DNA of 48,328 nt from contig JANYFT010000396.1 in the NCBI GenBank assembly GCA_025359625.1, positions 1 to 48,328 on the forward strand, written 5' to 3'. Positions 27,564 to 36,455 of the stretch are shown piece after piece. Each line of letters begins with the position of its first letter. Position 1 is the first letter of the stretch. A model generated the notes under the pieces. That model was given only the letters and a program-made list of their open reading frames with translations, was not told the origin of the DNA and did no database searches. Position numbers and translations under genes: made by a program. Origin of the DNA: Ferruginibacter sp. GTDB taxonomy: Bacteria; Bacteroidota; Bacteroidia; Chitinophagales; Chitinophagaceae.

Positions 27564-28445
27564 TTATTGGGGAACAACTAATGTTTTGTAAAAAGCAGCG
27601 TATCCATAAAAAGCACCCAAAGCTCCATTATTAATATTACCAATTACTTTGTTTGGCTGGGCAAAGGGGTTACCAATGCTTTGGTAAGCAAATTCCCAGC
27701 TACTCCAAAAGGTATAGGTAGCTTTATCAATATTGCAAAGTTTAATGGTTACGCTGTCTCCTCTTTTAAAATAATTACTGTCGTATGAAACTTTATTGTT
27801 TCTATCAATACCTGGATCAACCTGAAACTGGTAAGTGCTGCCATCAATTACCTGGTCATCAAAAACAGAATTGTCGCCTGGTAAAAAAGTAGCCCTATTT
27901 TTTTGTGTAAAATAACGGACGTAGTTACCCAGCCTGGGTGGGTCGGTGGCTTTTAAATAAAGTACAACATTATTGGTGTCGGTAGCAAAAGGTGCAGGTT
28001 TCCACCATAATGAATCAATTTTTTTTGACAGCACTGGAATAGTTGTTACAGCACTATACTCCTTTCCTTCTGAACTGATGTGTAATGTATATGTGGTATT
28101 TAACTTACCTATAAAAACTGTAGAAAGGTTGGCCGAGTCAATACTGTATAAATAAATATTAATGCTGCCAGTAACAGGAAAAGCATACTCTTTAAGCTGA
28201 TGCGTTAAAGTGCCATTGGAAATAGTCACTATAGCGTTGTGAACAAATGAACCGGCAAGTTTCTGTGGACTTATGCTATCAAAAAAAGAAAAGCTTTTGG
28301 TAAGGATAACAATGGGTGCCTTGTCATTTTCAATTTGTGCATCTACTGCAAGTGTAGGTAAGCCTGTATTTAAGTTAAAATTGATATTTTTTTCACAAGC
28401 GGATATTTGAATACATAATATAACAATAACAATTGCTCTTTTCAT
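27564..28445 (-). CDS. DUF4249 family lipoprotein
   Basis: A 293-residue protein with a lipoprotein signal ending QISAC (Cys17). The beginning of the mature part (EKNINFNLNTGLPTLAVDAQIENDKAPIVILTKS) and the following beta-rich region match DUF4249, a Bacteroidota outer-membrane-associated family usually encoded beside a TonB-dependent receptor. No receptor gene flanks it here, as trxB lies downstream and rpoD upstream. Function unknown; a binding or accessory role to a TonB receptor encoded elsewhere is inferred. Confidence 0.82.
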   Translation of the reverse strand: MKRAIVIVILCIQISACEKNINFNLNTGLPTLAVDAQIENDKAPIVILTKSFSFFDSISPQKLAGSFVHNAIVTISNGTLTHQLKEYAFPVTGSINIYLYSIDSANLSTVFIGKLNTTYTLHISSEGKEYSAVTTIPVLSKKIDSLWWKPAPFATDTNNVVLYLKATDPPRLGNYVRYFTQKNRATFLPGDNSVFDDQVIDGSTYQFQVDPGIDRNNKVSYDSNYFKRGDSVTIKLCNIDKATYTFWSSWEFAYQSIGNPFAQPNKVIGNINNGALGAFYGYAAFYKTLVVPQ

Positions 28446-28609
28446 AACTTAAAAATAAAAGATTATAACAAGGTTTTTCTTAAATGGTTGAGCATTAACT
28501 CCTCTGCAGGTTTTATTAAAATACTCAGCAGTGAATGGATTATCGCCTATTAAAATGATTTACATTGACTGCGATTATTTTTTATATTTTGTAAGAATAA
28601 AAAAAACTC

Positions 28610-28659
28610 TTTTCAAAAAAATCCCCGGTGAATTAACTCACCGGGGATTTTTTTGAAAA
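28610..28659 (-). terminator. strong intrinsic terminator after rpoD
   Basis: A perfect 22-base-pair stem with a 6-base loop. It has a CCCCGGTGA core flanked by A and T tracts on both sides, so it can act in either direction. It begins about 17 bases after the rpoD stop on the minus strand. Confidence 0.92.
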
Positions 28660-28675
28660 TCCATTGTAAACATAT

Positions 28676-29533
28676 TTACCCCAGGTAAGCCTTTAAAGCT
28701 CCGCTATACCTTGCTTTTTGTAATCTTTTAATAGCCCTTTCTTTTATCTGGCGTATACGTTCCTTTGTCAGGTCGTATTTTTGACCAATCTGTTCAATCG
28801 TTACTCCATTCTCACCATCTAAACCAAAATATGCATTTACTATTTCAGCTTCCCTTGGGCTCAATGATTTTAATACCCTGCGAATTTCATTTCTTAATGA
28901 ATCGTGCATTACATCTTCATCTGTCTCGGCACCTCCTTTCAATAAGTCCCCCATCGCCACATCTTCCGCTTCGTGCACAGGTGCATCTAGAGAAGTATGA
29001 CGGGTATTACTTTGAAAAATATTGTTGATCTCCGTTTCGCTCATCTCCAGTAATTCTGCCAGTTCTTCAGTTGATGGCTCACGTTCATGTTCCTGTTCAA
29101 AAGCCATATAAGCTTTGTTAGCTTTATTATAAGTACCAATTTTATTTTGTGGCAAACGAACTAACCTCCCTTGTTCTGCCAGAGCTTGTAATATAGATTG
29201 GCGTATCCACCAAACAGCATAAGAGATAAATTTAAAACCTTTGGTTTCATCAAATCGTTGCGCTGCTTTAATTAGACCGAGGTTACCTTCATTGATCAAA
29301 TCACTTAAGGAAAGCCCCTGATGCTGGTACTGCTTAGCTACTGATACAACAAAACGAAGGTTGGCTTGTACTAATTTGTCCAATGCCCGCTGGTCGCCCA
29401 TTTTAATCTTTTGAGCTAGAATAGTCTCCTCTTCTGGAGTGATCATTGAAATCTTGGAAATTTCCTGCAGATATTTCTCTACCGCCTGTGAATCACGGTT
29501 AGTAATCTGCGTTGCGATCTTAAGTTGCCTCAT
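28676..29533 (-). CDS. rpoD: primary RNA polymerase sigma factor RpoD/SigA
   Basis: A 285-residue sigma-70 factor. Region 1.2 is followed by regions 2.1-2.4, including ANLRFVVSVAKQY, LSDLINEGNLGLIKAAQRFDETKGFKFISYAVWWIRQSI and ALAEQGRLVRLPQNK. Region 3 and the region 4 helix-turn-helix VTIEQIGQKYDLTKERIRQIKERAIKRL follow. Region 1.1 is absent, as in Bacteroidota primary sigma factors, which read the TAnnTTTG/-33 TTG promoters found in this window. It is monocistronic with its own strong terminator. Confidence 0.95.
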   Translation of the reverse strand: MRQLKIATQITNRDSQAVEKYLQEISKISMITPEEETILAQKIKMGDQRALDKLVQANLRFVVSVAKQYQHQGLSLSDLINEGNLGLIKAAQRFDETKGFKFISYAVWWIRQSILQALAEQGRLVRLPQNKIGTYNKANKAYMAFEQEHEREPSTEELAELLEMSETEINNIFQSNTRHTSLDAPVHEAEDVAMGDLLKGGAETDEDVMHDSLRNEIRRVLKSLSPREAEIVNAYFGLDGENGVTIEQIGQKYDLTKERIRQIKERAIKRLQKARYSGALKAYLG

Positions 29534-29859
29534 TTGATTGTTTTAATTCAGAAATATTACGGTTAATAGACAAAAATGTTCGAGAAAATGTTGCAAAGGA
29601 ATGGTTAATTTACAAAAGTTTTCTTAAAAATATTGCAAATGTACTATGCAAATGTTGTATTTCATAGGGAAAATGAAAAAATGGCTGTTCTATTTCCACA
29701 ATAAATTTTTAAGGTAACAAAATTCAATATTTAATTTTTAAGAATAATCATATTTTTTACAATCGGGTAAATAATAATTCCTGGTAAATTATTTTATCCT
29801 TCCTTAAAATTTGTATAAAATACAGGCAATCCGTTTTCTATCTATTGTAACTTCGCAAA
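29534..29859. other. AT-rich divergent intergenic region
   Basis: These 326 bases separate rpoD from the divergent threonine aldolase gene. The DNA is very AT-rich. Just upstream of the aldolase ATG, TAACTTCG is a one-mismatch -7 element. No structural RNA, repeat or ORF stands out; it probably holds the promoters of both genes. Confidence 0.5.
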
Positions 29860-30876
29860 ATGATAACAGATTTGCGGTCAGACACTTTTACCAAACCAAC
29901 TACTGAGATGTTACAAGCAATGTTTTCGGCTGCTGTGGGAGATGATGTGTTTGGCGAAGATCCAACTATAAACCGATTGGAAGCTATGACGGCTGATATG
30001 TTTGGTATGGAAGCGGCTGTATTTTGTCCAAGTGGTACGATGACAAATCAGGTAGGTATTAAGGTTCATACACAACCAGGAGATGAAGTTATATGCGAAA
30101 AATTAAGCCATGTATATATTTATGAAGGCGGTGGTATTGCTTTTAATAGTGGATGCCAGGTGAAAACAATTGAAGGTGCTGAAGGAAGAATTACTGCAGA
30201 CCAGGTATTGGAAGCTATTAATCCATCAGATATTCACAAAGCAAGAACAAGCCTTGTAAGTTTAGAAAATACTGCTAACAGAGGTGGCGGAAGTTGTTAC
30301 AAAATAGCTGATCTACAATTAATTAAAGAAGTTTGTTTACAAAATAATTTGAAGTTACATTTAGATGGGGCAAGACTTTGGAATGCGCTTATTGCAAAAA
30401 AAGAAACGCCTAAACAGCACGGCGAAATATTTGATAGTATTTCCATTTGCCTCAGCAAAGGATTAGGGGCGCCGGTAGGAAGCCTTCTGCTTGGCAAAAA
30501 AGAGTACATTAAAAAGGCAAGGCGGGTAAGAAAAGTATTTGGTGGTGGTATGCGACAGGCTGGCTATTTAGGTGCTGCAGGTATTTATGCTTTGGAAAAT
30601 AATATCGAACGATTAGTGCAGGACCACCAACATGCTGATCTGATTAAAGCAGCTTTAATCAAAAAAGAATTTGTTGGCAAGATAATGTCTGTTGAAACAA
30701 ATATTGTAATATTCGAAGTTTTACCCCCTTACAATCCAAAAAGTTTTGCAGATGAATTAGCTAAGTTTTCTATTTTATCTATGCCTATCTCGGCAACCCA
30801 GGTTCGCATGGTAACGCATCTTGACATTACACCAGCAATGATCAAGAATTTAATTACAGTTATTGAAGCCTTGTAG
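29860..30876 (+). CDS. ltaE: low-specificity L-threonine aldolase
   Basis: A PLP enzyme (338 residues) that cleaves L-threonine or allo-threonine to glycine and acetaldehyde. It begins with ITDLRSDTFTKPT, typical for the family. It has GDDVFGEDP, the substrate-binding H83 in KLSHVY, HLDGAR (167-172), and the PLP lysine K200 in CLSKGLGAPVGS. Length is standard. It stands between rpoD (divergent) and pgi (same strand, 190 bases later), probably with its own promoter. Confidence 0.92.
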   Translation: MITDLRSDTFTKPTTEMLQAMFSAAVGDDVFGEDPTINRLEAMTADMFGMEAAVFCPSGTMTNQVGIKVHTQPGDEVICEKLSHVYIYEGGGIAFNSGCQVKTIEGAEGRITADQVLEAINPSDIHKARTSLVSLENTANRGGGSCYKIADLQLIKEVCLQNNLKLHLDGARLWNALIAKKETPKQHGEIFDSISICLSKGLGAPVGSLLLGKKEYIKKARRVRKVFGGGMRQAGYLGAAGIYALENNIERLVQDHQHADLIKAALIKKEFVGKIMSVETNIVIFEVLPPYNPKSFADELAKFSILSMPISATQVRMVTHLDITPAMIKNLITVIEAL

Positions 30877-30982
30877 TAATTATAAAAATGATTTCCTTCT
30901 TGATAATCCGCTGCTATCTGGCCACCTCACCTTGATGTTTTAAAAAGCTACCTTAGCTTCATCGACATTAATAGCAGGTTTA

Positions 30983-30997
30983 GTAAGTCAGACTTAC
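30983..30997. promoter_or_regulatory. short perfect dyad upstream of pgi
   Basis: GTAAGTC-A-GACTTAC is a perfect 7-base inverted repeat 70 bases before the pgi ATG. A TATCTTCG one-mismatch -7 element lies between it and the gene. It could be an operator, but short palindromes also arise by chance. Confidence 0.25.
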
Positions 30998-31066
30998 ATA
31001 CTATTTGTTTTATAAATATCTTCGTGCCCGATTTTCATTATACTATCAATAAAATATTTCAAAAAA

Positions 31067-32659
31067 ATGTTTCCCAAAATTAACCCAACCACTACTTTAT
31101 CGTGGCAATCTTTAGTACAACATTATTCAGAAATGAAGACCGTAGAAATGAAAGAACTTTTTGCCACTGACGCAGAGCGTTTCAATAAATTCTCATTATG
31201 TACAGATGATATTGTATTTGATTATTCTAAAAACAATATTACCTCCAGCACCGTACAACTTTTGCTTCAATTAGCTGATGATTGTAAACTGAATGATGCC
31301 ATTGAAGCTATGTTTTCCGGAGAAAAAATTAATGAAACAGAAAACAGGGCTGTATTACATACTGCCTTGCGAAATTTTTCGGGTGAACCTGTATTAGTTG
31401 ATGGCGCTGATGTTATGCCGGAGGTTTTTAAGGTATTGGAACAGATGAAAAGTTTTTGCTCCAAAGTACATAAAGGTGAGTGGAAAGGTTATAAAGGCAA
31501 CAAAATAAAATATATTGTAAATATCGGCATCGGTGGCAGCGATCTTGGTCCGGTAATGGTTACCGAAGCATTAAAACCTTATTGGATAGATGGTATACAA
31601 ACTTATTTTGTTAGCAATATAGATGGCACTCATATTAGTGAGACTTTAAAAAAAGTAACGCCGGAAGAAACATTGTTTCTTATTGCTTCTAAAACTTTTA
31701 CCACACAGGAAACCATGACCAATGCACATACAGCAAGGGATTGGTTTTTAAAACAAGCAAAAGATGAAGCACAGGTTGCCAAACATTTTGTAGCCTTAAG
31801 CACTAATGAAGCAGATGTGGTAAAATTTGGCATAGCCCCGGAAAACATGTTTGTATTTTGGGATTGGGTAGGCGGAAGATATAGTTTGTGGAGTGCCATA
31901 GGTTTATCGATCGCACTTACTATTGGGTATGACAATTTTGAAAGCCTGTTAAAGGGAGCATATCAAACCGATAGGCATTTCTCCACTTCACCATTCGAAA
32001 AAAATATTCCGGTAATGATGGCATTGATAGGAATATGGTACACGAATTTTTACGGCACATCTACAGAAGCTATTTTACCTTACGATCAATACATGCATCG
32101 TTTTGCTGCGTACTTTCAGCAGGGAAATATGGAAAGCAATGGTAAATATATAGATAGAAATGGCCTGCCCGTTACTTATCCAACAGGCCCTGTTATATGG
32201 GGCGAACCTGGTACCAACGGTCAGCATGCTTTTTACCAACTCATTCACCAGGGCACTCAAAAAATCCCCTGCGATTTTATTGCACCAGCAATCTCTCACA
32301 ACCCTATTGGTGAGCACCACAATATTTTATTAAGTAATTTTTTTGCACAACCTGAAGCTTTGATGAATGGAAGTGAGGATAAAGATCCATTTAGGACTTT
32401 TACCGGTAACAGGCCAACCAATTCTTTTTTGATAAAAGAAATTACTCCACATACTTTAGGACAATTGGTCGCATTATATGAACACAAAATTTTTGTTCAG
32501 GGCATAATCTGGAATATTTTTAGCTTCGACCAGTTTGGTGTTGAATTGGGGAAAGTTTTGGCCAAAAAGATTTTGCCGGAATTGCTAAAAGAAGCTGTGG
32601 TAAATACCCACGACTCGTCTACAAATGGACTAATTAATGCATTTATGAAAATGAAATAG
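31067..32659 (+). CDS. pgi: glucose-6-phosphate isomerase
   Basis: Pgi interconverts glucose 6-phosphate and fructose 6-phosphate in glycolysis and gluconeogenesis. The 530-residue protein has the long (E. coli-like) architecture. It shows [17 protein letters not shown], the signature [20 protein letters not shown], the catalytic Glu-region [10 protein letters not shown], and the C-terminal [16 protein letters not shown] with the catalytic lysine. It is complete and unremarkable. Confidence 0.96.
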   Translation: MFPKINPTTTLSWQSLVQHYSEMKTVEMKELFATDAERFNKFSLCTDDIVFDYSKNNITSSTVQLLLQLADDCKLNDAIEAMFSGEKINETENRAVLHTALRNFSGEPVLVDGADVMPEVFKVLEQMKSFCSKVHKGEWKGYKGNKIKYIVNIGIGGSDLGPVMVTEALKPYWIDGIQTYFVSNIDGTHISETLKKVTPEETLFLIASKTFTTQETMTNAHTARDWFLKQAKDEAQVAKHFVALSTNEADVVKFGIAPENMFVFWDWVGGRYSLWSAIGLSIALTIGYDNFESLLKGAYQTDRHFSTSPFEKNIPVMMALIGIWYTNFYGTSTEAILPYDQYMHRFAAYFQQGNMESNGKYIDRNGLPVTYPTGPVIWGEPGTNGQHAFYQLIHQGTQKIPCDFIAPAISHNPIGEHHNILLSNFFAQPEALMNGSEDKDPFRTFTGNRPTNSFLIKEITPHTLGQLVALYEHKIFVQGIIWNIFSFDQFGVELGKVLAKKILPELLKEAVVNTHDSSTNGLINAFMKMK

Positions 32660-32720
32660 TGCAAGTAACTTTGACTGATAAATTAGTAGTCTACAAAAGT
32701 TGATAATGCCGCGATCTTAA

Positions 32721-32751
32721 TGCTTATTGTATTTTTATCATTCAATAAGCA
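32721..32751. terminator. weak hairpin between convergent pgi and serine hydrolase
   Basis: TGCTTATTG pairs perfectly with CAATAAGCA around a 13-base T-rich loop. It sits in the 159-base gap between two convergent genes, where a bidirectional terminator is expected. The stem is AT-rich and has no long T tract, so it is uncertain. Confidence 0.35.
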
Positions 32752-32818
32752 AGTATGCATAAAATGATCAGACAAAAATTTTTGACAATGACTGCTGCAA
32801 TAACAGTGGGTCAGCAGT

Positions 32819-34162
32819 TTAATTATCTACATTTTTTATAGTTGGCCTTCTGTCATCCGCAGCACGCTTTTCATACTGCATCTTAAATCTTTTCAGATCT
32901 GGTGTGTACATTCTTTGTCGTTGTAACTCATACTGGTAAACAGTTTGGCCGAGTTGGTATAGAAAGGGCCAGCCGGTGGTTTCGTAATCATATTTGTCGT
33001 CTTTGAGTATGCCATCACTGTTGGCATACAGCGTTGAAGTCAACATAAATTCTACCTTATTTTTAAAGTCCGCAACATAAGATACATCAATTAAAAATCC
33101 ATAGGCCCAGCCAACTTTATTAAACACCCGGATATACGGCGGCAGTTGAGGATGTGCATCCCTGAAATAAAATTTTACATAAGTATCGTAATATCGGGCA
33201 CTATCATATTTTGGATAATTTGTTTCTGATGGAAATTGAGAAAGATACTGGTAAACAAATTTGTAATCATCTTCACTTAAATTAAACCGTTGTTTTGCAG
33301 GCACCGATGAAGGAAATAAAACAGACTGCAGCAGTTGCTGTAAGTATTCAAGCGGAACATTATTGACTGTTGTAAAATCAATGGGTTCATTCACCAGGCT
33401 GTCGTGACTGTTGTAATAGGCTTTGCCCACTTTAATGACTTTGCCAAAATAAAACGAATCTGTATTGTAAGCACCGGACTGTGTGTAAAGTAAACGGCCA
33501 TCTTCCTTAATAAAACGCAGTGGGTTTGTATGCCGGTTTTGCTCAGGAGTTAAACCGAGAAACTGCCTGGTGATGCGCAGGCTTTTATACCCTTTATTAT
33601 GCAGGTTCCTATTGATGTTTTGCTGGCCTATAAATTCATAAAGGCGATTATAAGCATCATTGTCACTTACAAGAAAAGCTTTGCGGATGTATTGCGCAAT
33701 GGAAGGCTTTAAGTTTTGTGCGGTACTGTCAGTATGGGCAATTATCTGTTCATCATAGTTACTGTCAATTTGCAAAGCGGTGTATTTGTTTACGCCCTTT
33801 ACTTGCAGGTTATTTAACTTTTCCAAAGCAAGCAGGGCAAGCGGCAGTTTTACTGTAGAGGCAGGATTAAAATACAAATTGGTATCTGTGTTAAAATAAT
33901 AATTTTTAAAAGATGGGGTATTGTATTTATCCCGGTTTATCTGCGTATAAATTATCTGTAACCTGAAAGAATCTTTCTGTTTCAATACCTGCTGAAGCAA
34001 TGCACTGCTGTTACGTAGCAGCAGGTTTTGCAATAAAGAATCTGTTTTTGGCTGTGCAAAAACTGATCGGTTGCAGAGCAGGTAAAAAAGTAAAAAGATA
34101 TATCTCACAGGCATTGAAGTTAAGAGAAGCAGGGTATATTTTAAAGAGAGTTTTTTATTCAA
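32819..34162 (-). CDS. secreted serine hydrolase, class A beta-lactamase-like
   Basis: A 447-residue exported protein with the penicillin-recognising fold. The SxxK motif is S102-TVK105 in NPASTVKLP. The SDN motif is at 166-168 (VSDNDAYNRL). The third motif, usually KTG, appears as KVG in FNKVGWAYGF. It is longer than true class A beta-lactamases (~290), so it is probably a serine hydrolase with peptidoglycan or other amide/ester substrates, not a resistance enzyme. Met17 (position 34114) opens a better signal peptide (MPVRYIFLLFYLLCNRSVFAQ) and may be the real start. Confidence 0.8.
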   Translation of the reverse strand: MNKKLSLKYTLLLLTSMPVRYIFLLFYLLCNRSVFAQPKTDSLLQNLLLRNSSALLQQVLKQKDSFRLQIIYTQINRDKYNTPSFKNYYFNTDTNLYFNPASTVKLPLALLALEKLNNLQVKGVNKYTALQIDSNYDEQIIAHTDSTAQNLKPSIAQYIRKAFLVSDNDAYNRLYEFIGQQNINRNLHNKGYKSLRITRQFLGLTPEQNRHTNPLRFIKEDGRLLYTQSGAYNTDSFYFGKVIKVGKAYYNSHDSLVNEPIDFTTVNNVPLEYLQQLLQSVLFPSSVPAKQRFNLSEDDYKFVYQYLSQFPSETNYPKYDSARYYDTYVKFYFRDAHPQLPPYIRVFNKVGWAYGFLIDVSYVADFKNKVEFMLTSTLYANSDGILKDDKYDYETTGWPFLYQLGQTVYQYELQRQRMYTPDLKRFKMQYEKRAADDRRPTIKNVDN

Positions 34163-34347
34163 CCTTATTCAGTATGATTTATCGTGGCAAAACAATAGAC
34201 TAGTTTTTATTATTAACCAGTCAGTTTATTTTTAAGATGGTACATGCAAACCATTATCTTTAAAATATAAATTTATAGCAATAGGCATTTTAAGCACTCC
34301 TAAATAAAAAATGGTTTGGTATATAAATGTGTAGATACAATTACAAT

Positions 34348-34382
34348 AAAAATCCCTGCAGTTAAATACTGCAGGGATTTTT
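34348..34382 (-). terminator. intrinsic terminator after the TIM-barrel epimerase gene
   Basis: A perfect 15-base-pair stem (AAAAATCCCTGCAGT and its complement) with a 5-base loop. A and T tracts flank it, so it can work in either direction. It closes the minus-strand operon that ends at 34431. Confidence 0.88.
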
Positions 34383-34430
34383 TATACCTTTTATTTTTAT
34401 TGAGCTTGCTGCTTAAAAAAAATTATACAA

Positions 34431-35357
34431 TTAATACCCCCACCCCTTCATAATTTTATAATCCTCTTCTAAACATTCTATCGGTGTTTTTCCCTGGTAA
34501 GATTCCTGCTCAATAATGAACTCTTTTGTGCCACCAGATTTTTTGAAGAGGTCTACTATTTCTTTTACTGGTAAAATACCTTTGCCCAGGATAGTGCTTT
34601 CGTAATTATCATTCATCTCCCCTTTGTCTTTTGCTTTTATCTCATCTTTTACATGCATGCTTTCGAACCTGCCGGGATGTTTTTTAAGAATGTCCAGCGC
34701 CCTTCCTCCTGCCCCGTACATATTGCCAATATCCATTTGCTGAATCACCAATGCCGGGTCTGTATGTTCCAATATAATATCATAAATCTGTTTATTGTTC
34801 AGCGAATATTTAAATTCAAAATCGTGGTTATGGTAGCCAAATTTCATTCCCGATTTTTTACACAACTCGCCGGATTTATTGAATACATCCAAAAACCCAA
34901 GAAGCCCGTCATAATCTTTACGAAGGCCTTCATCCAGCCATGGGCTTATAACATAGTGCTGTCCGGCTATTGCAGCATCATCTACTGTTTGTTTCCACGA
35001 ATCTGTAAAAGTATTGGCAGCTTTATCCCAGTGCTTGTCTGACAAAACGGTATGGCCACTCGGCATTTTTAAACCAAGATCGTCCAGCACTTTTTTAAAT
35101 TCAGTGGCTGAGTAACCATAAAATTTTCTGTCAACATAATCAGCATGTTCCACATTTTTGTAGCCCATCGCAGCCAATAACTTTAAGGTACCAAGGGGAT
35201 CTTTTTTCATATCGTCCCTAACAGAATATAATTGTAAACCCATAGTTATTGGCATGGCCCCCACCCCCGTATGGGCAAAAATATTGTTGGATAAAAACAT
35301 GGTTCCTGCCAATGACAGGGAACCATTTACGAGAAATTTTCTTCTGGACAGTTTCAT
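34431..35357 (-). CDS. Tat-exported sugar phosphate isomerase/epimerase (TIM barrel)
   Basis: A 308-residue protein with a twin-arginine signal (KLSRRKFLVNG followed by a hydrophobic stretch). The rest is an xylose-isomerase-like TIM barrel: GLQLYSVRDDMKKDP, GYKNVEHADYV, KFGYHNHDFEF, QMDIGNMYGAGG and MHVKDEI, with the metal ligands expected in the E/D/H positions of those strands. Such periplasmic enzymes act on sugars or inositols and keto-glycosides in Bacteroidota. It is the last gene of a three-gene operon with a nitrilase and a Gfo/Idh/MocA enzyme. The substrate is unknown. Confidence 0.88.
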   Translation of the reverse strand: MKLSRRKFLVNGSLSLAGTMFLSNNIFAHTGVGAMPITMGLQLYSVRDDMKKDPLGTLKLLAAMGYKNVEHADYVDRKFYGYSATEFKKVLDDLGLKMPSGHTVLSDKHWDKAANTFTDSWKQTVDDAAIAGQHYVISPWLDEGLRKDYDGLLGFLDVFNKSGELCKKSGMKFGYHNHDFEFKYSLNNKQIYDIILEHTDPALVIQQMDIGNMYGAGGRALDILKKHPGRFESMHVKDEIKAKDKGEMNDNYESTILGKGILPVKEIVDLFKKSGGTKEFIIEQESYQGKTPIECLEEDYKIMKGWGY

Positions 35358-35422
35358 TTTTTGTAGATTTAAATGTAGAAAAAGAATTATTTAGAAAGCG
35401 TTTTAAAGTAATAATAAATATA

Positions 35423-36391
35423 TCAATTAATCACTTCCTTCTCCATGGTATTTAGCCACGCAACTTTTTGCTCTGCTTCGTGGGCTTCGCCTATTATTGA
35501 TGCATACAACTCTGGCCGCCTTGCTTGTTTATACCTGTACCCTCCTGCATTTATCAGCCGGGCTTTATCAAAGGTTGCCGTTACCACTTCATTGCCAAGC
35601 GACCTGCATTCTGCAACAACGTCACCAAACGGGTCTATTATCATGGAGCAACCGTTTTTAAGCTGGTCATCATCCATACCAATGGCGTTTGAAAATACGG
35701 CATAAAGCGCATTATCATAAGCCCTGGCAGGCAACCATTTCATCAGCCATTGCCGTCCCTTCATGCTGTCAAATTCAAGCTGAAGTGAGGTAGGGTCAGT
35801 TTCTTTTTTCTCCCACAATGCAGGATCAACAAAACCTGCGCCCGGCCTGGGTGATGGTGTACACATGGTTACATGCGGCATAAAAATAATATCCGCACCC
35901 AACAGGTTGGTAGCCCTTACATTTTCGATGATGTTGTTATCATAACAAATAAGGATACCACATGTCCAGCCATTTAATTCAAATATCGTGTAGGCATTGC
36001 CGGGAGTAATATCCGGGTGAATAAAGGGATGTAATTTCCGGTGCTTTGCAACGAGGCCATTTTTGTCAACACAAACATAGGCTTTGTATATTTTACCTGT
36101 AACATCTTTTTCAAACAAGCCCGCCAAAATAGCGATATTAAATTTGGCGGCTATTGCAGTAAGTGCTTCAATACTTTCTCCACCTGGAATATATTCTGCA
36201 ATATCCAGCAATTGTTCTTTGGATAAATGCCGTGCAAATGAATAACCTGTTATAGAGCATTCATGAAAAGCTACAGCGGAAGCTCCCTGTTGAACAGCCC
36301 TTTCGCTAAGGGCCTCCATCATTTTTAAATTATATTTTTTATCACCACTTTTATTTTCAAACTGGGCGGTAGCAATTTTAATATTATCCAT
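35423..36391 (-). CDS. carbon-nitrogen hydrolase (nitrilase superfamily)
   Basis: A 322-residue cytoplasmic amidase/nitrilase. The catalytic triad is E44 (AFHECSITGYS), K119 (KHRKLHP) and C149 (GILICYDNN). The segment after the cysteine has an insertion (MPHVTMCTPSPRPGAGFVDP) not seen in the shortest family members. The enzyme hydrolyses an amide or nitrile; the substrate is unknown. It has no export signal although both operon partners are Tat-exported, so it likely acts on a product taken into the cell. Gaps to the neighbours are 64-65 bases. Confidence 0.9.
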   Translation of the reverse strand: MDNIKIATAQFENKSGDKKYNLKMMEALSERAVQQGASAVAFHECSITGYSFARHLSKEQLLDIAEYIPGGESIEALTAIAAKFNIAILAGLFEKDVTGKIYKAYVCVDKNGLVAKHRKLHPFIHPDITPGNAYTIFELNGWTCGILICYDNNIIENVRATNLLGADIIFMPHVTMCTPSPRPGAGFVDPALWEKKETDPTSLQLEFDSMKGRQWLMKWLPARAYDNALYAVFSNAIGMDDDQLKNGCSMIIDPFGDVVAECRSLGNEVVTATFDKARLINAGGYRYKQARRPELYASIIGEAHEAEQKVAWLNTMEKEVIN

Positions 36392-36455
36392 TTATCTCTT
36401 TTAATTTATAAAAAAAGTTACAATACATTGAAAAACTATAGCAGATATTTTATTT

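Noticed and set aside
32819-34162. Serine hydrolase considered as a beta-lactam resistance gene
   Set aside because: Length and the KVG variant do not match known class A resistance enzymes.
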